Assembly (NCBI RefSeq): GCF_026625125.1
Contig: NZ_CP113097.1
Coordinates: 2,480,001 to 2,544,000 of the forward strand
Origin: Pseudomonas putida
GTDB taxonomy: Bacteria > Pseudomonadota > Gammaproteobacteria > Pseudomonadales > Pseudomonadaceae
Direction: 5' to 3'
Length of the DNA: 64,000 nucleotides
In this document: piece after piece, positions 15,912-25,673 of the stretch
Layout: the number at the start of each line of letters is the position of its first letter
Numbering within the stretch: the first letter of the stretch is position 1
Notes under the pieces: model-generated
Told to the model about the DNA's origin: nothing
The model's input: the letters and a program-made list of their open reading frames with translations, nothing else
Databases searched by the model: none
Position numbers and translations under genes: made by a program

Positions 15912-16679
15912 ATGGTTGCTGAAGGCAAAGCCAAGGTCGCCGACCAGGTTGCCGAGCGGGTCGAACGGTTGATCGTCGAGGGTGTGCTCAAGGTGGGCCA
16001 GGCCCTGCCTTCGGAGCGGCGTCTGGTGGAAAAGCTTGGCTGTTCGCGCTCTGCGCTGCGTGAGGGCCTGCGCATCCTGCGTGGGCGCGGCATCATCGAC
16101 ACCGAACAGGGGCGCGGCTCGTTCGTCGCCGACCTGACCGGGCAGCAGGTGGGTATCACGCCGCTGATGCACCTGTTCAGCTCGCAGCCGCGCACCTTGT
16201 TCGACCTGCTGGAAGTGCGCGCGCTGCTCGAGGCCGAGTCGGCGCGCCTGGCGGCGTTGCGGGCCACCGAGGTGGACCGCCTGCTGATCCGCCGCCGCTA
16301 TGAGGACATGCTCGCCGCCCACGCCGCGCCCGAAGGGCTGGATGCGCGTGAGCACGCCCTCCGCGACCACGCCTTCCACCGGGCGATCAGCGAGGCCTCG
16401 CACAACCCGGTGCTGGTGTACACCCTGCAGTCGCTCAGTGATCTGACCTTGAGCACGGTGTTCGCATCGGTCAACAACCTGTATTGCCGCCCCGCGCAGA
16501 AACGCCAGATCGACCGCCAGCATGCGCGGCTGTATCACGCCGTGATGGAGCAGTTGCCGGAGCAGGCGCAGCGGGCGGCGCGTGAGCACATCAACGGAAT
16601 TCGTGACAGTTTGCGCGAGATCGAGCAGGAGGAGCAGCGGCTGGTGCGGGCGACGATGCGCATGGACGGGTGGGGGTGA
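15912..16679 (+). CDS. glcC: Glycolate operon regulator GlcC (GntR family, FadR subfamily)
   Basis: 255 aa from the ATG (MVAEGKAKVADQ). The N-terminal winged helix spans about residues 5-75 (RVERLIVEGVLKVGQALPSERRL, RGRGIIDTEQGRGSFV). The C-terminal FCD domain has the metal-ligand pattern including LRDHAFHRAISEASHNPVL and a later RQHARLYHAV. It is divergent from glcDEFG and is expected to respond to glycolate. The duplicated TGGT-N3-ACCA sites in the divergent promoter are its probable operators. Confidence 0.92.
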   Translation: MVAEGKAKVADQVAERVERLIVEGVLKVGQALPSERRLVEKLGCSRSALREGLRILRGRGIIDTEQGRGSFVADLTGQQVGITPLMHLFSSQPRTLFDLLEVRALLEAESARLAALRATEVDRLLIRRRYEDMLAAHAAPEGLDAREHALRDHAFHRAISEASHNPVLVYTLQSLSDLTLSTVFASVNNLYCRPAQKRQIDRQHARLYHAVMEQLPEQAQRAAREHINGIRDSLREIEQEEQRLVRATMRMDGWG

Positions 16680-16868
16680 AGTAGCCCTGAGGTGTCTACC
16701 GGAACACGGCGCTTGTAGTTTAGGGAAGGGGTTGGGCAGCGGTTGCCTGGACCCAGGCGATCGAGAACGTCAGGCAATGGCGTAGAGAGGGCGGGGCATA
16801 GGCATCTGTTCAACCTGGGCAGGGTGAACCGCTGAACCTAGCCCCCCCACGCGTGTATCTGGGCGGCC

Positions 16869-16889
16869 CTGAGGCCATACAGGCCTCAG
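16869..16889 (-). terminator. Hairpin at the 3' end of the DUF2388 gene
   Basis: CTGAGGCC and GGCCTCAG form a perfect 8-bp stem with a 5-base loop overlapping the stop codon of the DUF2388 gene. There is no strong T tract, so termination strength is uncertain. Confidence 0.5.
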
Positions 16890-17203
16890 TGGTGAGCCAT
16901 TGGGTCATCTTGGGACAAGATGGCTCGAGCCAGCTCCTCATCGCTGGCCTGCAAGCCAGGATTGTCCTTACGTGCCTGTTCCAACGCCGACTCTACATAG
17001 GCGCCGCGAATGGCACCGCCGCTGGCGACGAATGCAGACAGCTCGTCACGGGCGGGGATGATCCGTTTGTCATCCTTGAAGGTCGAATACAGCGAGGCGG
17101 ATACACCGGCCGAGGTAGCGACGTCGCCCGCATCGACGCGGGCCATGGCAGCACCGGCTGGAAGCAGGAGCAGCAGCGCAGGGGCGAGCAATAGGTGGCG
17201 CAT
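16886..17203 (-). CDS. DUF2388 small periplasmic protein
   Basis: 105 aa from the ATG (MRHLLLAPALLLLLP), preceded by GGAG at 8 bases. A signal peptide covers about residues 1-20. The mature part (VDAGDVATSAGVSASLYSTF, IIPARDELSAFVASGGAIRGAYVE, then LEQARKDNP) matches DUF2388, a Pseudomonas family of unknown function whose members often occur as paralogues. It stands alone between glcC and a convergently oriented block. Confidence 0.85.
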   Translation of the reverse strand: MRHLLLAPALLLLLPAGAAMARVDAGDVATSAGVSASLYSTFKDDKRIIPARDELSAFVASGGAIRGAYVESALEQARKDNPGLQASDEELARAILSQDDPMAHH

Positions 17204-17334
17204 AGCGTGTTCTCCAATAGCGTGAAGCCCAAGGGAAATACCACTCAGTGAGTAAGATGGCAGAACTGAGGCGGTAGTTCCCTTGATGCATCGATACCGT
17301 CGCGCACCGTTCGCAAAGCCAGCAGCACCGGGGC

Positions 17335-17850
17335 TCAGGGGCGTCGATAGAGCGGGCGCGGCGTGCTCGGGTCGAGTTCGGTGAGCTTGGCGCCGGCCCG
17401 GACGAAGCCGGAACGCTCCGCCAGCCGCTGGCTGGCCTGGTTGTCGATGTCGGTGGTCAGCCACACCGGGGTTGCGATGGCATCGAGCAAGCCAGTCAAT
17501 GCTTCGCGCATCAGTCCCTTGCCAGTGAACGCCTGGCTGGCCCAGTAACCCACCTCGTACTCAGCGTTGCCCGGGCGCAGGCCGATGCAGCCAATGACTG
17601 CGTCACTGTCCAGGTGCAGCACGAAGTAACGCTTTTCGGCTGCGGGGTCGAGAAACTCACGGGCACTCAGCTGCAGGCTTTCGCGCACTTCCGGCAGCGT
17701 CCAGTCTGGCTTGGCCCAGGCCAGGAAGGGTTGGTGCAGGGTATAGCTATCGAGCAGGGCCTGGCGCAATTGCGCTGCAAGCGCAGGGTCGGGGCGGACC
17801 AGGCGGGTGCGCGGGGTGGTCAGGGTGCGAGGGAGTGTGGGGTAGGGCAT
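17335..17850 (-). CDS. GNAT family N-acetyltransferase (RimJ/RimL-like)
   Basis: 171 aa from the ATG (MPYPTLPRTLTTPRTRLVRP), where the RimJ/RimL-like fold begins. The fold shows TPRTRLVRPDPALAAQL, VIGCIGLRPGN, YEVGYWASQAFTGKGLMREA (acetyl-CoA loop region) and WLTTDIDNQASQRLAERSGF. It transfers an acetyl group from acetyl-CoA to an amine; the substrate is unknown. Frames upstream of this start have no domain content. Confidence 0.82.
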   Translation of the reverse strand: MPYPTLPRTLTTPRTRLVRPDPALAAQLRQALLDSYTLHQPFLAWAKPDWTLPEVRESLQLSAREFLDPAAEKRYFVLHLDSDAVIGCIGLRPGNAEYEVGYWASQAFTGKGLMREALTGLLDAIATPVWLTTDIDNQASQRLAERSGFVRAGAKLTELDPSTPRPLYRRP

Positions 17851-17996
17851 AGGGGCCGTCCTGGCATGCGGGGGTAGCGCTCTACTTTGCGCGTATTGCA
17901 TTGACCGTGTCGAGCCGGCGTGGTCTGCTCGGGCTGGCGGCCCCTTTACGGCCCTGACCAACAGCGCTATCGCCCCTGGGAAAATGAAGGATCACC

Positions 17997-18626
17997 ATGC
18001 CCGACTACACGCTCCATTGCTTCGCCGAATCCGGCAATGCCTATAAAGCCGCACTCATGCTCGAGCTCACCGGCCAGGCTTGGCAGCCGGTGTTCGTCGA
18101 TTTCTTCAACGGCCAGACCCGCGACCAACGCTGGCGGGATGAGGTCAACGAGCAGGGCGAAGTGCCGGTGCTGGAGCATGCGGGAAAGACGATCACCCAA
18201 TCGGCGCTCATTCTCGAATACCTCGCCGAACGCACCGGCCAGTTCGGCCCGCGCGATGACGACGAAAAGCGCGAAATCTGGCGCTGGATGCTGTTCGACA
18301 ACCACAAGTTCACTGCCTATTACGCGGCGCTGCGTTTCATCTTCTGCCTGAAGAACGCTGGCGAAACACCGGTGACTCAGTTTCTGCGAGAGCGCGCCAC
18401 GGCGGCTTACCAAGTAGTCGATGCGCACCTGGCGAAAACGCCCTATATGGTCGGTGGGCGCCTGACCATCGCCGACCTGTCGCTGGCCGGCTATGTGTTC
18501 ATGCCGGAAGATACCGGCATCCCGTTGGCTCAGTTCACCCATATCGAGGCGTGGAAAGCGCGTATCCAGGCGCTGCCGGGCTGGAAGCATCCCTATGAAC
18601 TGATGCCACGCACCGCTTCGGCCTGA
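17997..18626 (+). CDS. Glutathione S-transferase family protein
   Basis: 209 aa. The N-terminal thioredoxin-like domain (YTLHCFAESGNAYKAALMLELTGQ, QGEVPVLEHAGKTITQSALILEYL) has the glutathione-binding VPVL and Q-S motif. The C-terminal helical domain ends with PYMVGGRLTIADLSLAGYVF, the conserved N-capping/GST C motif. A Ser lies at the catalytic position near residue 11. It is a cytoplasmic detoxification or conjugation enzyme of unknown substrate. Confidence 0.9.
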   Translation: MPDYTLHCFAESGNAYKAALMLELTGQAWQPVFVDFFNGQTRDQRWRDEVNEQGEVPVLEHAGKTITQSALILEYLAERTGQFGPRDDDEKREIWRWMLFDNHKFTAYYAALRFIFCLKNAGETPVTQFLRERATAAYQVVDAHLAKTPYMVGGRLTIADLSLAGYVFMPEDTGIPLAQFTHIEAWKARIQALPGWKHPYELMPRTASA

Positions 18627-18656
18627 CCGGCCGCGTCGTCCTTCAGGGGCGGCCGG
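18627..18656 (+). terminator. Terminator-like hairpin after the glutathione transferase gene
   Basis: CCGGCCGC and GCGGCCGG form a perfect 8-bp stem with a 14-base loop, starting right after the stop codon. There is no clear T run. Confidence 0.5.
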
Positions 18657-18868
18657 GTGGAAACTACCCAGCCGCGTCCCGCTTTGGTGCGCGGCGGCCT
18701 CAAATTGAGTCATCTGGCACATAAAAAACCATTAGGAACGTGCACATCTGTGCACATTGCCCACTATTTACCATGCCGTGCGCCCGCTATTTCGAGGTAC
18801 AGCCGCCCGCCAGAAAGCGGCCCGCATATTGCTCTGCCTGCTCCAACTTCAACCCGGAGCACCCGACA

Positions 18869-20134
18869 ATGAGTTCCCCTTCAGAATTCCCGCTTTGCGA
18901 GGCGCCGCAGCATGCCCGCAAGGGCCTGTTGCCAATCGCCATGGTCCTGTTCAGTTTCACCTTCTTCACCGGCACGATGTTCGCCGGGGGCAAGCTGGGC
19001 ATGGCCTTCGGCTTCGTCGACATGCTCTGGATCGCCACCCTCGGCAACACCCTGCTGGCCCTTTACGCCGCCGCGCTGGCGTTCATCGCTTCGCGCAGCG
19101 GGCTGAACACTGTACTGATGGGGCGCTTCTGCTTCGGCGAGGCCGGCAGCCGGCTGTCGGACTTCCTGCTGGGTTTCGCCGAACTGGGCTGGTATGCGTG
19201 GGGTACGGCCACTGTGGCGATCGTGCTGGTCAAGCTGCTTGGGCTGGCCGAGGGGTTCACCGTGCCGTTGATGGTGCTGTTCGGGTTGGGCTTCAGCATC
19301 ACGGCAATGGTCGGCTTCAAGGGGCTGGACCTGTTGTCGCGGGTATCGGTGCCGCTGATGTTCGCCCTGCTGATCATCTCCATGGCAATCGCCACCCGCG
19401 ACGTGGGTGGCCTGCAGCAACTGGCGGCATTGGTGCCGCATGAAACCATGACCTTCTCGGCGGCGGTGACCATGGTCTTCGGCACCTTTGCCAGCGGCGC
19501 CACCCAGGCCACCAACTGGACGCGCCTGTCGCGCAGTGGGCGGGTGGCGGTGACGGCCAGCGTGGTGGCATTTTTGCTCGGCAATGGGCTGATGGTCGTG
19601 GCCGGCGCTTGGTGCGCGATGGCCTATCAGCAGGCCGACATCGTCGAAGTGATGATGCTGCAAGGGCTGTCGTTCGCAGCGGTGGTAATGCTCTGCCTCA
19701 ACCTGTGGACCATCCAGGGGCCGACCCTCTACAACGTTGCCGCCGCAGCTTGCCACCTGGTGCGCAGCGAACGCCGGCGCACGGCCACGCTGGTAGCGGC
19801 AGGGGTGGGCATCGTGCTGGCGATCGGTGGCATGTACGAATTGCTGATTCCCTTCCTGGTACTGCTGGGTTCGATCATCCCGCCGGTGGGGGGTGTGATC
19901 ATGGCCGACTTCTGGTACCGCCACCGTGGCAAGTATCCGGCCCTGGCCACGGTCAGCCTGCCGCGCTACAACCTGCTGGGGCTGTGCGCCTATGGCGTCG
20001 GTGCGGTGGCGGCCTATGCCTCGCCCTGGGTGGCGCCACTGGTGGGCATCGGGACGTCGGCGCTGTGCTACATCGTGCTGCTTGAGCTGGGTGGCCGACG
20101 CCGGGCCCTGGGCCAGGCGCGGGTCGAGCCGTGA
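18869..20134 (+). CDS. codB: Cytosine permease CodB (NCS1 family)
   Basis: 421 aa from the ATG (MSSPSEFPL), with GGAG 9 bases upstream; in-frame codons before this are not family-like. There are twelve hydrophobic segments. NCS1 signatures include GTMFAGGKLGMAFGF near residue 37, GRFCFGEAGSRLSDFLLG, and GATQATNWTRLSR near 220. The next gene overlaps by 4 bases and the third is cytosine deaminase, so this imports cytosine or a related pyrimidine by cation symport. Confidence 0.9.
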   Translation: MSSPSEFPLCEAPQHARKGLLPIAMVLFSFTFFTGTMFAGGKLGMAFGFVDMLWIATLGNTLLALYAAALAFIASRSGLNTVLMGRFCFGEAGSRLSDFLLGFAELGWYAWGTATVAIVLVKLLGLAEGFTVPLMVLFGLGFSITAMVGFKGLDLLSRVSVPLMFALLIISMAIATRDVGGLQQLAALVPHETMTFSAAVTMVFGTFASGATQATNWTRLSRSGRVAVTASVVAFLLGNGLMVVAGAWCAMAYQQADIVEVMMLQGLSFAAVVMLCLNLWTIQGPTLYNVAAAACHLVRSERRRTATLVAAGVGIVLAIGGMYELLIPFLVLLGSIIPPVGGVIMADFWYRHRGKYPALATVSLPRYNLLGLCAYGVGAVAAYASPWVAPLVGIGTSALCYIVLLELGGRRRALGQARVEP

Positions 20135-21348
20135 GCCTGGCCCTGGAAGAGATCCTGCACCTGCCCGGCCTGCACGAGATGAGCGTGCGGGCGGGCGCAC
20201 GCAATTTGCAGCGGCGGGTGCGCTGGCCCTATGTGGCGGAGAACGAGGGCATCGCCGAATGGGTGATGGGCGGCGAACTGGTGTTCGTCACCGGCATCAA
20301 CCACCCACGCGGCGAGGGCAACCTGTTGAGCCTGGTCGAAGACGGCGATGCGGTGGGTATCGCCGGCCTGGTGATCCTCACGGGAGGCACCTTCATCCAA
20401 TGCATTCCGGCCGCGGTAATCGAGCGCGCCGAGCAGTTGGGGCTGCCACTGATCGAACAGCCCTACGCCCTGAAAATGGTGGTGGTCACCCACCTGATCG
20501 GTACCGCGCTGGTACAGATGGCCCAGGTGCGTCGCTCGCGCGACGACATCCTCGGGCAACTGCTGAGCGGTGACTATCCAAGCCTGGCGATCGCCCGGCA
20601 GCGGGCCGCGCACCTGCAGCTCGACCTGGACGGGCCACGGCGTCTGGTGGCGTTGCGCTTGTCCGCGGTCGATGGGCTGTTCGAACGGCATGGCCTGGCC
20701 AAAGGCGAACGCCTGTGGCAGGACACCCGCCAAACCCTGGAAGACCAGCTTGAAGCCTGGTGCCGGGCCCGGGCCGGCGCGGTCACCGCGCAACTGGCCG
20801 GTGACCTGTTCGTGTTGCTGCTGCCCGATACCCCGGACTTGCGTGCAGCCCTGGCTGCCCTGCACCGGCAACTGGCCGCGCAGGCAGGCGAGATGGGGCT
20901 GTTCATGGGGCTGTCGAGCCCTGCCGAGGACTGCGGCCAATACCGCCAGGCCCTCAACCAGGCGCGCCAGGCCCTGGAGGTGGCGCTAAACCTGCGCCCA
21001 GCCACCGGCCTGTGCGACTTCAGCGAGCTGGGGGTATTGCGCCTGTTGCAGGGCATTGGCGACCGTTCGCTGCTCGATGACTTCGTCGCCCAGACGCTCG
21101 GCCCGCTGCGCGCCCCCGGCCGTAAACAACCCAATGCACTGCTGCACACCCTCGATGCGCTGCTCAAGGAAAACGGCAATGGCCTCAAGGCTGGTCAGCG
21201 CCTGGGTTTGCACCGCAACACCATCAATCAAAGAATGCAACGCATCGAACAACTGAGCGGGCAGTCGCTGGACGACCCGCTTTTCCGTATGAACGCTGCG
21301 GTCGCTATGCTGATATGGCGCATGACCGAAGCCCAAGGCAAGGAGTAA
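20131..21348 (+). CDS. PucR family transcriptional regulator
   Basis: 405 aa with a GTG start overlapping the codB stop by four bases. The N-terminal PucR domain spans about residues 5-120 ([34 protein letters not shown]), and a central GGDEF-like/CdaR region follows. The C-terminal helix-turn-helix lies near [36 protein letters not shown]. Lying between the transporter and the deaminase, it most likely senses cytosine or a pyrimidine product and activates this operon. Confidence 0.9.
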   Translation: MSLALEEILHLPGLHEMSVRAGARNLQRRVRWPYVAENEGIAEWVMGGELVFVTGINHPRGEGNLLSLVEDGDAVGIAGLVILTGGTFIQCIPAAVIERAEQLGLPLIEQPYALKMVVVTHLIGTALVQMAQVRRSRDDILGQLLSGDYPSLAIARQRAAHLQLDLDGPRRLVALRLSAVDGLFERHGLAKGERLWQDTRQTLEDQLEAWCRARAGAVTAQLAGDLFVLLLPDTPDLRAALAALHRQLAAQAGEMGLFMGLSSPAEDCGQYRQALNQARQALEVALNLRPATGLCDFSELGVLRLLQGIGDRSLLDDFVAQTLGPLRAPGRKQPNALLHTLDALLKENGNGLKAGQRLGLHRNTINQRMQRIEQLSGQSLDDPLFRMNAAVAMLIWRMTEAQGKE

Positions 21349-21352
21349 CTCC

Positions 21353-22594
21353 ATGAACATCATCAACGCACGTCTGCGCGGCAAGGCCGGCCTGGTGCGC
21401 ATCGAGCTGGACGGCGAGCGTATCGCCGCCATCGTGCCCCAGGCCAATGTCGTCATGGCCGCCGGCCCCGATGACCTGGACGCCCAGCAGAACCTGGTGG
21501 TGCCGCCTTTCGTCGAGCCGCACATTCACCTCGATGCCACCCTCACCGCTGGCGAGCCGAACTGGAACATGAGTGGCACGCTGTTCGAAGGTATCGAGCG
21601 CTGGGCCGAGCGCAAGGCAATCACCACCCACGACGACATCAAGGCCCGCGCCAAGAAGACCATCGGCATGCTGGTGGACCATGGCATACAGCATGTGCGG
21701 ACCCATGTGGATGTGACCGACCCCAAGCTCACCGCGCTCAAGGCGATGGTCGAGGTGCGTGAAGAGGTGCGCGAGCTGATCGACCTGCAGATCGTCGCGT
21801 TTCCGCAGGAGGGCATCGAGTCGTACGCCAACGGGCGGGCGCTGATGACCGAGGCGGTGGCGATGGGCGCCGATGTAGTCGGTGGCATTCCACATTTCGA
21901 GAACACCCGCGATCAGGGCGTGTCGTCGATCAAGTTCCTCATGGACCTGGCCGAGCGCACGGGCTGCCTGGTGGACGTGCATTGCGACGAAACCGACGAC
22001 CCGCAGTCGCGCTTCCTCGAAGTGCTGGCCGAAGAGGCGCGGGTACGCGGGATGGGGGCACGGGTCACCGCGAGCCACACCACGGCCATGGGCTCGTATG
22101 ACAATGCCTACTGCTCCAAACTGTTCCGCCTGTTGAAAATGTCGGGCATCAACTTCGTTTCGTGCCCGACCGAAAGCATCCACCTGCAAGGGCGCTTCGA
22201 CAGCTACCCGAAACGCCGCGGGCTGACGCGTGTCGCCGAAATCGACCGCGCAGGGATGAATGTGTGCTTCGGCCAGGATTCCATCGTCGACCCCTGGTAC
22301 CCATTGGGCAATGGCAACATCCTGCGCATCCTCGAGGCCGGGCTGCACATCTGTCACATGCTGGGGTACGAGGACTTGCAACGTTGCCTGGACCTGATCA
22401 CCGACAACAGCGCGCGCACCCTGAACCTTGGCGAGCGCTACGGCATCGAGGTGGGGCGCCCGGCGAATTTGTTGCTGCTGTCGGCGCCGGACGACTATGA
22501 GATGGTGCGCAGCCAGGGCCATGCGCTGGTGTCGATCCGGCAGGGCAAGGTGCTGATGCGCCGCACCCAGGCGCAGGTCGAACGCTTTGCCTGA
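21353..22594 (+). CDS. codA: Cytosine deaminase CodA
   Basis: 413 aa amidohydrolase. The metal-binding motif is [12 protein letters not shown] near residue 60, followed by HVDVTDPKL, the catalytic [25 protein letters not shown], and SFCFGQDS-type [16 protein letters not shown] with the metal Asp. These correspond to E. coli cytosine deaminase, which converts cytosine to uracil and ammonia. The gene begins 4 bases after pucR, with AAGGAG upstream. Confidence 0.94.
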   Translation: MNIINARLRGKAGLVRIELDGERIAAIVPQANVVMAAGPDDLDAQQNLVVPPFVEPHIHLDATLTAGEPNWNMSGTLFEGIERWAERKAITTHDDIKARAKKTIGMLVDHGIQHVRTHVDVTDPKLTALKAMVEVREEVRELIDLQIVAFPQEGIESYANGRALMTEAVAMGADVVGGIPHFENTRDQGVSSIKFLMDLAERTGCLVDVHCDETDDPQSRFLEVLAEEARVRGMGARVTASHTTAMGSYDNAYCSKLFRLLKMSGINFVSCPTESIHLQGRFDSYPKRRGLTRVAEIDRAGMNVCFGQDSIVDPWYPLGNGNILRILEAGLHICHMLGYEDLQRCLDLITDNSARTLNLGERYGIEVGRPANLLLLSAPDDYEMVRSQGHALVSIRQGKVLMRRTQAQVERFA

Positions 22595-22692
22595 AGGGTT
22601 AAGGGGCCACTGAGTGCTTGCCTGGCGGTGTTGAACTTGGCACCCTTTGTGGCCTCTGAACCGTCGACGCCGTGACAGAAGGAAATTTACCC

Positions 22693-23427
22693 TTGAGTTG
22701 GGACAAAATCGGGAAACTTCTCGTAGCCCTGTTGCTTGGCCTGATGGTCTGGCTGGTGGCCTATGTGGCGCTCAAGGGCGACGCCCGCCTTGAAGCTTCC
22801 CTGACCTACGCCTACCTCACTTACCCAAGCCAGTTCAGCGAGCGTATCAGCAAGACCAACGACCAGCTCAAGTACGAGCGGTTGCAGCCACGCATCACCA
22901 GCATCGGCCAGGGGGCGTTGAGCCAGGATCAGGTCGACAGGCTGATCGACCTTGCCCAGGCGCCCTACGCGCAACTGTTCGCCAAACCGTTCGAGGCCGG
23001 CTTGGTGGATCACCGTACCGGCTTGCTCATCGAGCTGCGCAACACAGGTGACACCGAGGTGCGCGAGGTGAAGGTGCGGCTGCCGGCCAAGGGCCTGGTG
23101 CAAGTGCGCGACGGCTCAGGGAACGACACCCTCTACGAGGCCCCCACGGCCATGATCGAGATCCCTGTAATCGAACGTGGCAGGGCGTGCAAGGTGTGGG
23201 TCTACTTCGATGCCGACTACTCGCAGATCCGCCAGGGTGGTATCAGCATCACCCATGCCGAGGGTGTGGCGGATGTGCAGGTGTACCGAGAGTTCATCGG
23301 TTTTCCGGCGCTGGTGGCGCGCTACAGCCGGGAGTTGATGGTGCTGCTTGGTGTGCTGGTGCTCAGCGTGTTGGGCCTGGGCTACGCCTGCCTGGCGCGG
23401 CCGCGCAAGCCCGTATTGCCTTCCTGA
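22693..23427 (+). CDS. Hypothetical protein with two membrane anchors
   Basis: 244 aa from a TTG start (MSWDKIGKLL). This start was chosen because GAAGGA lies 9-10 bases upstream and the frame continues directly into a helix; a GTG seven codons earlier is possible. A transmembrane helix lies near residues 8-27 (LVALLLGLMVWLVAYVAL). The middle domain contains RTGLLIELRNTGDTEVREVKVRLP, which looks like an Ig/beta-sandwich fold. A second helix lies near 215-235. I do not recognise the family. It lies 98 bases after codA and may be independent. Confidence 0.75.
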   Translation: MSWDKIGKLLVALLLGLMVWLVAYVALKGDARLEASLTYAYLTYPSQFSERISKTNDQLKYERLQPRITSIGQGALSQDQVDRLIDLAQAPYAQLFAKPFEAGLVDHRTGLLIELRNTGDTEVREVKVRLPAKGLVQVRDGSGNDTLYEAPTAMIEIPVIERGRACKVWVYFDADYSQIRQGGISITHAEGVADVQVYREFIGFPALVARYSRELMVLLGVLVLSVLGLGYACLARPRKPVLPS

Positions 23428-23443
23428 GGGTGCCAGCTGGCGC

Positions 23444-23986
23444 CTAGTGGCCGGTGTCGTGCAGGGCCAGGCTTTGGCGCAACTGCTCGATCACGGCTGT
23501 GCGCAATGCCTCTGGCGCTTGTACACGTATCGAACCCGCCTGGGACAGCAGCCAGCCCATCAACGCGCGGCTGTCGTCGACGGTGGCATCCAGTGTCGCG
23601 CCGCCGTCGCCGTGCGGGGCCAGGCGCATGTCATCTGACAAGGGCTCATCTTCCAGGCGCCGTGCGAGGGCATCATCCACCCAGGCGCGCAATTCGATCT
23701 GCCGGGCAGGGCAGAGCGCATCCGGCTGCAGCACTTGAGCCGCACCCGGGCTGCGGCCTGGCTGCCAGTACCAGCCGTAGGGCATGCCCTTGTTGTTGCA
23801 GCGCAAATGGAACAGCGAAGCAAGCTCGTTGAGGTCTCTTTCCACTGTCCGTTTGCTGGTCTTGAAGCCGACCTTGGCCAATGCGGCCTGCAACTGTGTG
23901 GAGCTCATGCCCGGATGGCGGTCTGGCAGCAATTTGAGCAGTTGCCACTGGCGGGCGATCGTATGGCGGGTTGAGTTGCTGGGCAA
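23444..23986 (-). CDS. wHTH regulator with a WCX-like C-terminal domain, WYL core apparently missing
   Basis: 180 aa. The N-terminal winged helix spans about residues 8-65 (RQWQLLKLLPDRHPGMSSTQL, TSKRTVERDLNELASLF), like WYL-family regulators. The C-terminal part (RLAPHGDGGATLDATVDDSRALMGWLLSQAG, then IRVQAPEALRTAVIEQLRQ) resembles the WCX domain. The usual WYL domain between them is not recognisable, and the protein is far shorter than the roughly 320 aa of standard members. It is probably a DNA-binding repressor; its target is unknown. Confidence 0.8.
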   Translation of the reverse strand: MPSNSTRHTIARQWQLLKLLPDRHPGMSSTQLQAALAKVGFKTSKRTVERDLNELASLFHLRCNNKGMPYGWYWQPGRSPGAAQVLQPDALCPARQIELRAWVDDALARRLEDEPLSDDMRLAPHGDGGATLDATVDDSRALMGWLLSQAGSIRVQAPEALRTAVIEQLRQSLALHDTGH

Positions 23987-24172
23987 AGGGCTCGTCCTTG
24001 AAGTTCAGGCGTGGTGCGTGCCTGAATGATGGCAATTGGCTATTGCCGCGAGCATACCCGTTCATTGGATCGGATCCAAGTTCAGCAGGATCAGTGGCAT
24101 GGCCAGTGCCGTGGTTAGCGGGGCCGGGGGTTACGGCATAGAGGTTGCGTGCTCATAGCACCCATCGGATAG

Positions 24173-24190
24173 AGCGCCGCGCGCGGCGCT
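24173..24190. other. Perfect 18-base GC palindrome
   Basis: AGCGCCGCGCGCGGCGCT reads the same on both strands. It lies 58 bases after the stop of the MocR gene in an otherwise featureless 262-base gap. It could be a hairpin terminator for that gene, although no T tract follows. Confidence 0.5.
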
Positions 24191-24248
24191 TGAGGTGCAG
24201 AGGCTGAAAATGCCGCGGCCAGCAGGCCCGCAGCACCCTCCGTAAGCC

Positions 24249-25673
24249 CTAGATGCCCGCCCGGCGCACGTGCTTGACCAGCACCCTCTCCAACAACTCC
24301 CACATCGCAGGGTCGGTACTGAACGCCACATTGAACCGCATCCACCCGGTCGGCTTGGCATCGACCATGAACAACTGCCCGGGCCCGAGCATGATGCCTT
24401 TCTCCAGCGCATCATCGAGCAGTGCAGCGCTGTCGGGAAGCGCCGGGTGACGGGTCCATATGTACATGCCTTCATCCGACTCGATGAACAGCTCGAAACC
24501 CAGCCGGTGCAGGTGCCGGCCAACGTCCTGGTGGGCCTCGGCCAGGCGCTGGCGCAGCCGCTTGAGGTGCTTGCGCCAGCGGCCGTCGATGATCGCGGCG
24601 TACACCACGCGCTCCATCACCTGCGAGGTGGTCAGGCCCGAGCGCATCTTCAGGTGCAGCAGCTTCTGCGCCAGTTCCGGGTTGGCCAACAGGTAGCCGA
24701 CCCGCACGTTGGGCGAAATGCTCTTGGAGTAGCTGCCCACGTACACCACCTGTTGCAGGTGGTCGAGGCTTGCCAGGCACGGCTGTGGCTCGGCGACCAT
24801 GTCGGCGTACAGGTTGTTTTCCACCAGGCGAAAACCATGCTGGCTGGCCAGTTGCAGCAAGCGGTGCAACTGCGGCAGCGGGGTGCGCGAGCAGGTCGGG
24901 CTGTGCAGGTGTGGCTGGGTGAAGAAAGCCGTCGGGCGATGGTGCGCCAACAGCTGTTCGAGGTGGTTGAGGTCGTAGCCGTTGGGGGTGCGTGGCACTC
25001 CGATCAGGGTGGCGCCCTGGGTGCGCAGGATGCTCATCAGGTTGGGGTAGCCGGGATCGTCCACCAGCACCACGTCGCCCGGGCGCACCAGCGTGCGCAC
25101 GGCAAGGTCCAGGGCCTGGCTGGCACCGTGGGTGAGCATCAGCTGCGCCGGGTTGGCGACGATCGACAGTTCCTGCTGCAGGTTCTGCGCGGTCAGCGCG
25201 CGCAGTTCCGGCAGGCCCATCGGGTCGCCATAGCCGGACAGCTCCAGCGGGCTGCCGGCAACCTGGCGCAGGCCGCGGCGCAGGCCTTCTTCGTACATCC
25301 AGTCGTTGGGCAGCCAGCCACAGCCCGGCTTGAATGGCAACTGGCGGGTCTCGAAGATCTGCTGCAGGTACCACTCGGAGTTGAACGAGGGCCGACTGGC
25401 ATCGGCCTCGGCGCCGTGGTTCTCCAGCAGTTCCGCCGCCGCGCGGTTGACGAAGAACCCGGCATTGCCCTTGCTCACCAGCAGCCCCTGGGCAACCAGG
25501 CGGTCGTACGCCTCGACCACAGTGAAGGTGCTCACCGAGTAGGTCGCGGCAAACGCGCGGATCGACGGGACCTTGGCACCTGGCTTGAGGGTCTGGTTGT
25601 CGATCAGCTCACGCAGCCCGTCGATGATCTGGTTGACCAACGGCGTCGAGGAGTCTGGGTGTAATTCAAGCAT
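24249..25673 (-). CDS. MocR-type (GntR/aminotransferase fusion) transcriptional regulator
   Basis: 474 aa from the ATG (MLELHPDSSTPLV), the typical start of this group; an ATG 17 codons upstream is in frame. The N-terminal GntR winged helix spans about residues 10-75 (LKPGAKVPSIRAFAATYSVSTFTVVEAYDRL). After a linker, a class-I aminotransferase-like PLP domain carries LTHGASQALDLAVRTL, VLVDDPGYPN and the Lys site in VGSYSKSISPNVRVGYLL. MocR proteins use PLP to sense an amino acid or amine. The divergent amino-acid permease is the likely target. Confidence 0.9.
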   Translation of the reverse strand: MLELHPDSSTPLVNQIIDGLRELIDNQTLKPGAKVPSIRAFAATYSVSTFTVVEAYDRLVAQGLLVSKGNAGFFVNRAAAELLENHGAEADASRPSFNSEWYLQQIFETRQLPFKPGCGWLPNDWMYEEGLRRGLRQVAGSPLELSGYGDPMGLPELRALTAQNLQQELSIVANPAQLMLTHGASQALDLAVRTLVRPGDVVLVDDPGYPNLMSILRTQGATLIGVPRTPNGYDLNHLEQLLAHHRPTAFFTQPHLHSPTCSRTPLPQLHRLLQLASQHGFRLVENNLYADMVAEPQPCLASLDHLQQVVYVGSYSKSISPNVRVGYLLANPELAQKLLHLKMRSGLTTSQVMERVVYAAIIDGRWRKHLKRLRQRLAEAHQDVGRHLHRLGFELFIESDEGMYIWTRHPALPDSAALLDDALEKGIMLGPGQLFMVDAKPTGWMRFNVAFSTDPAMWELLERVLVKHVRRAGI

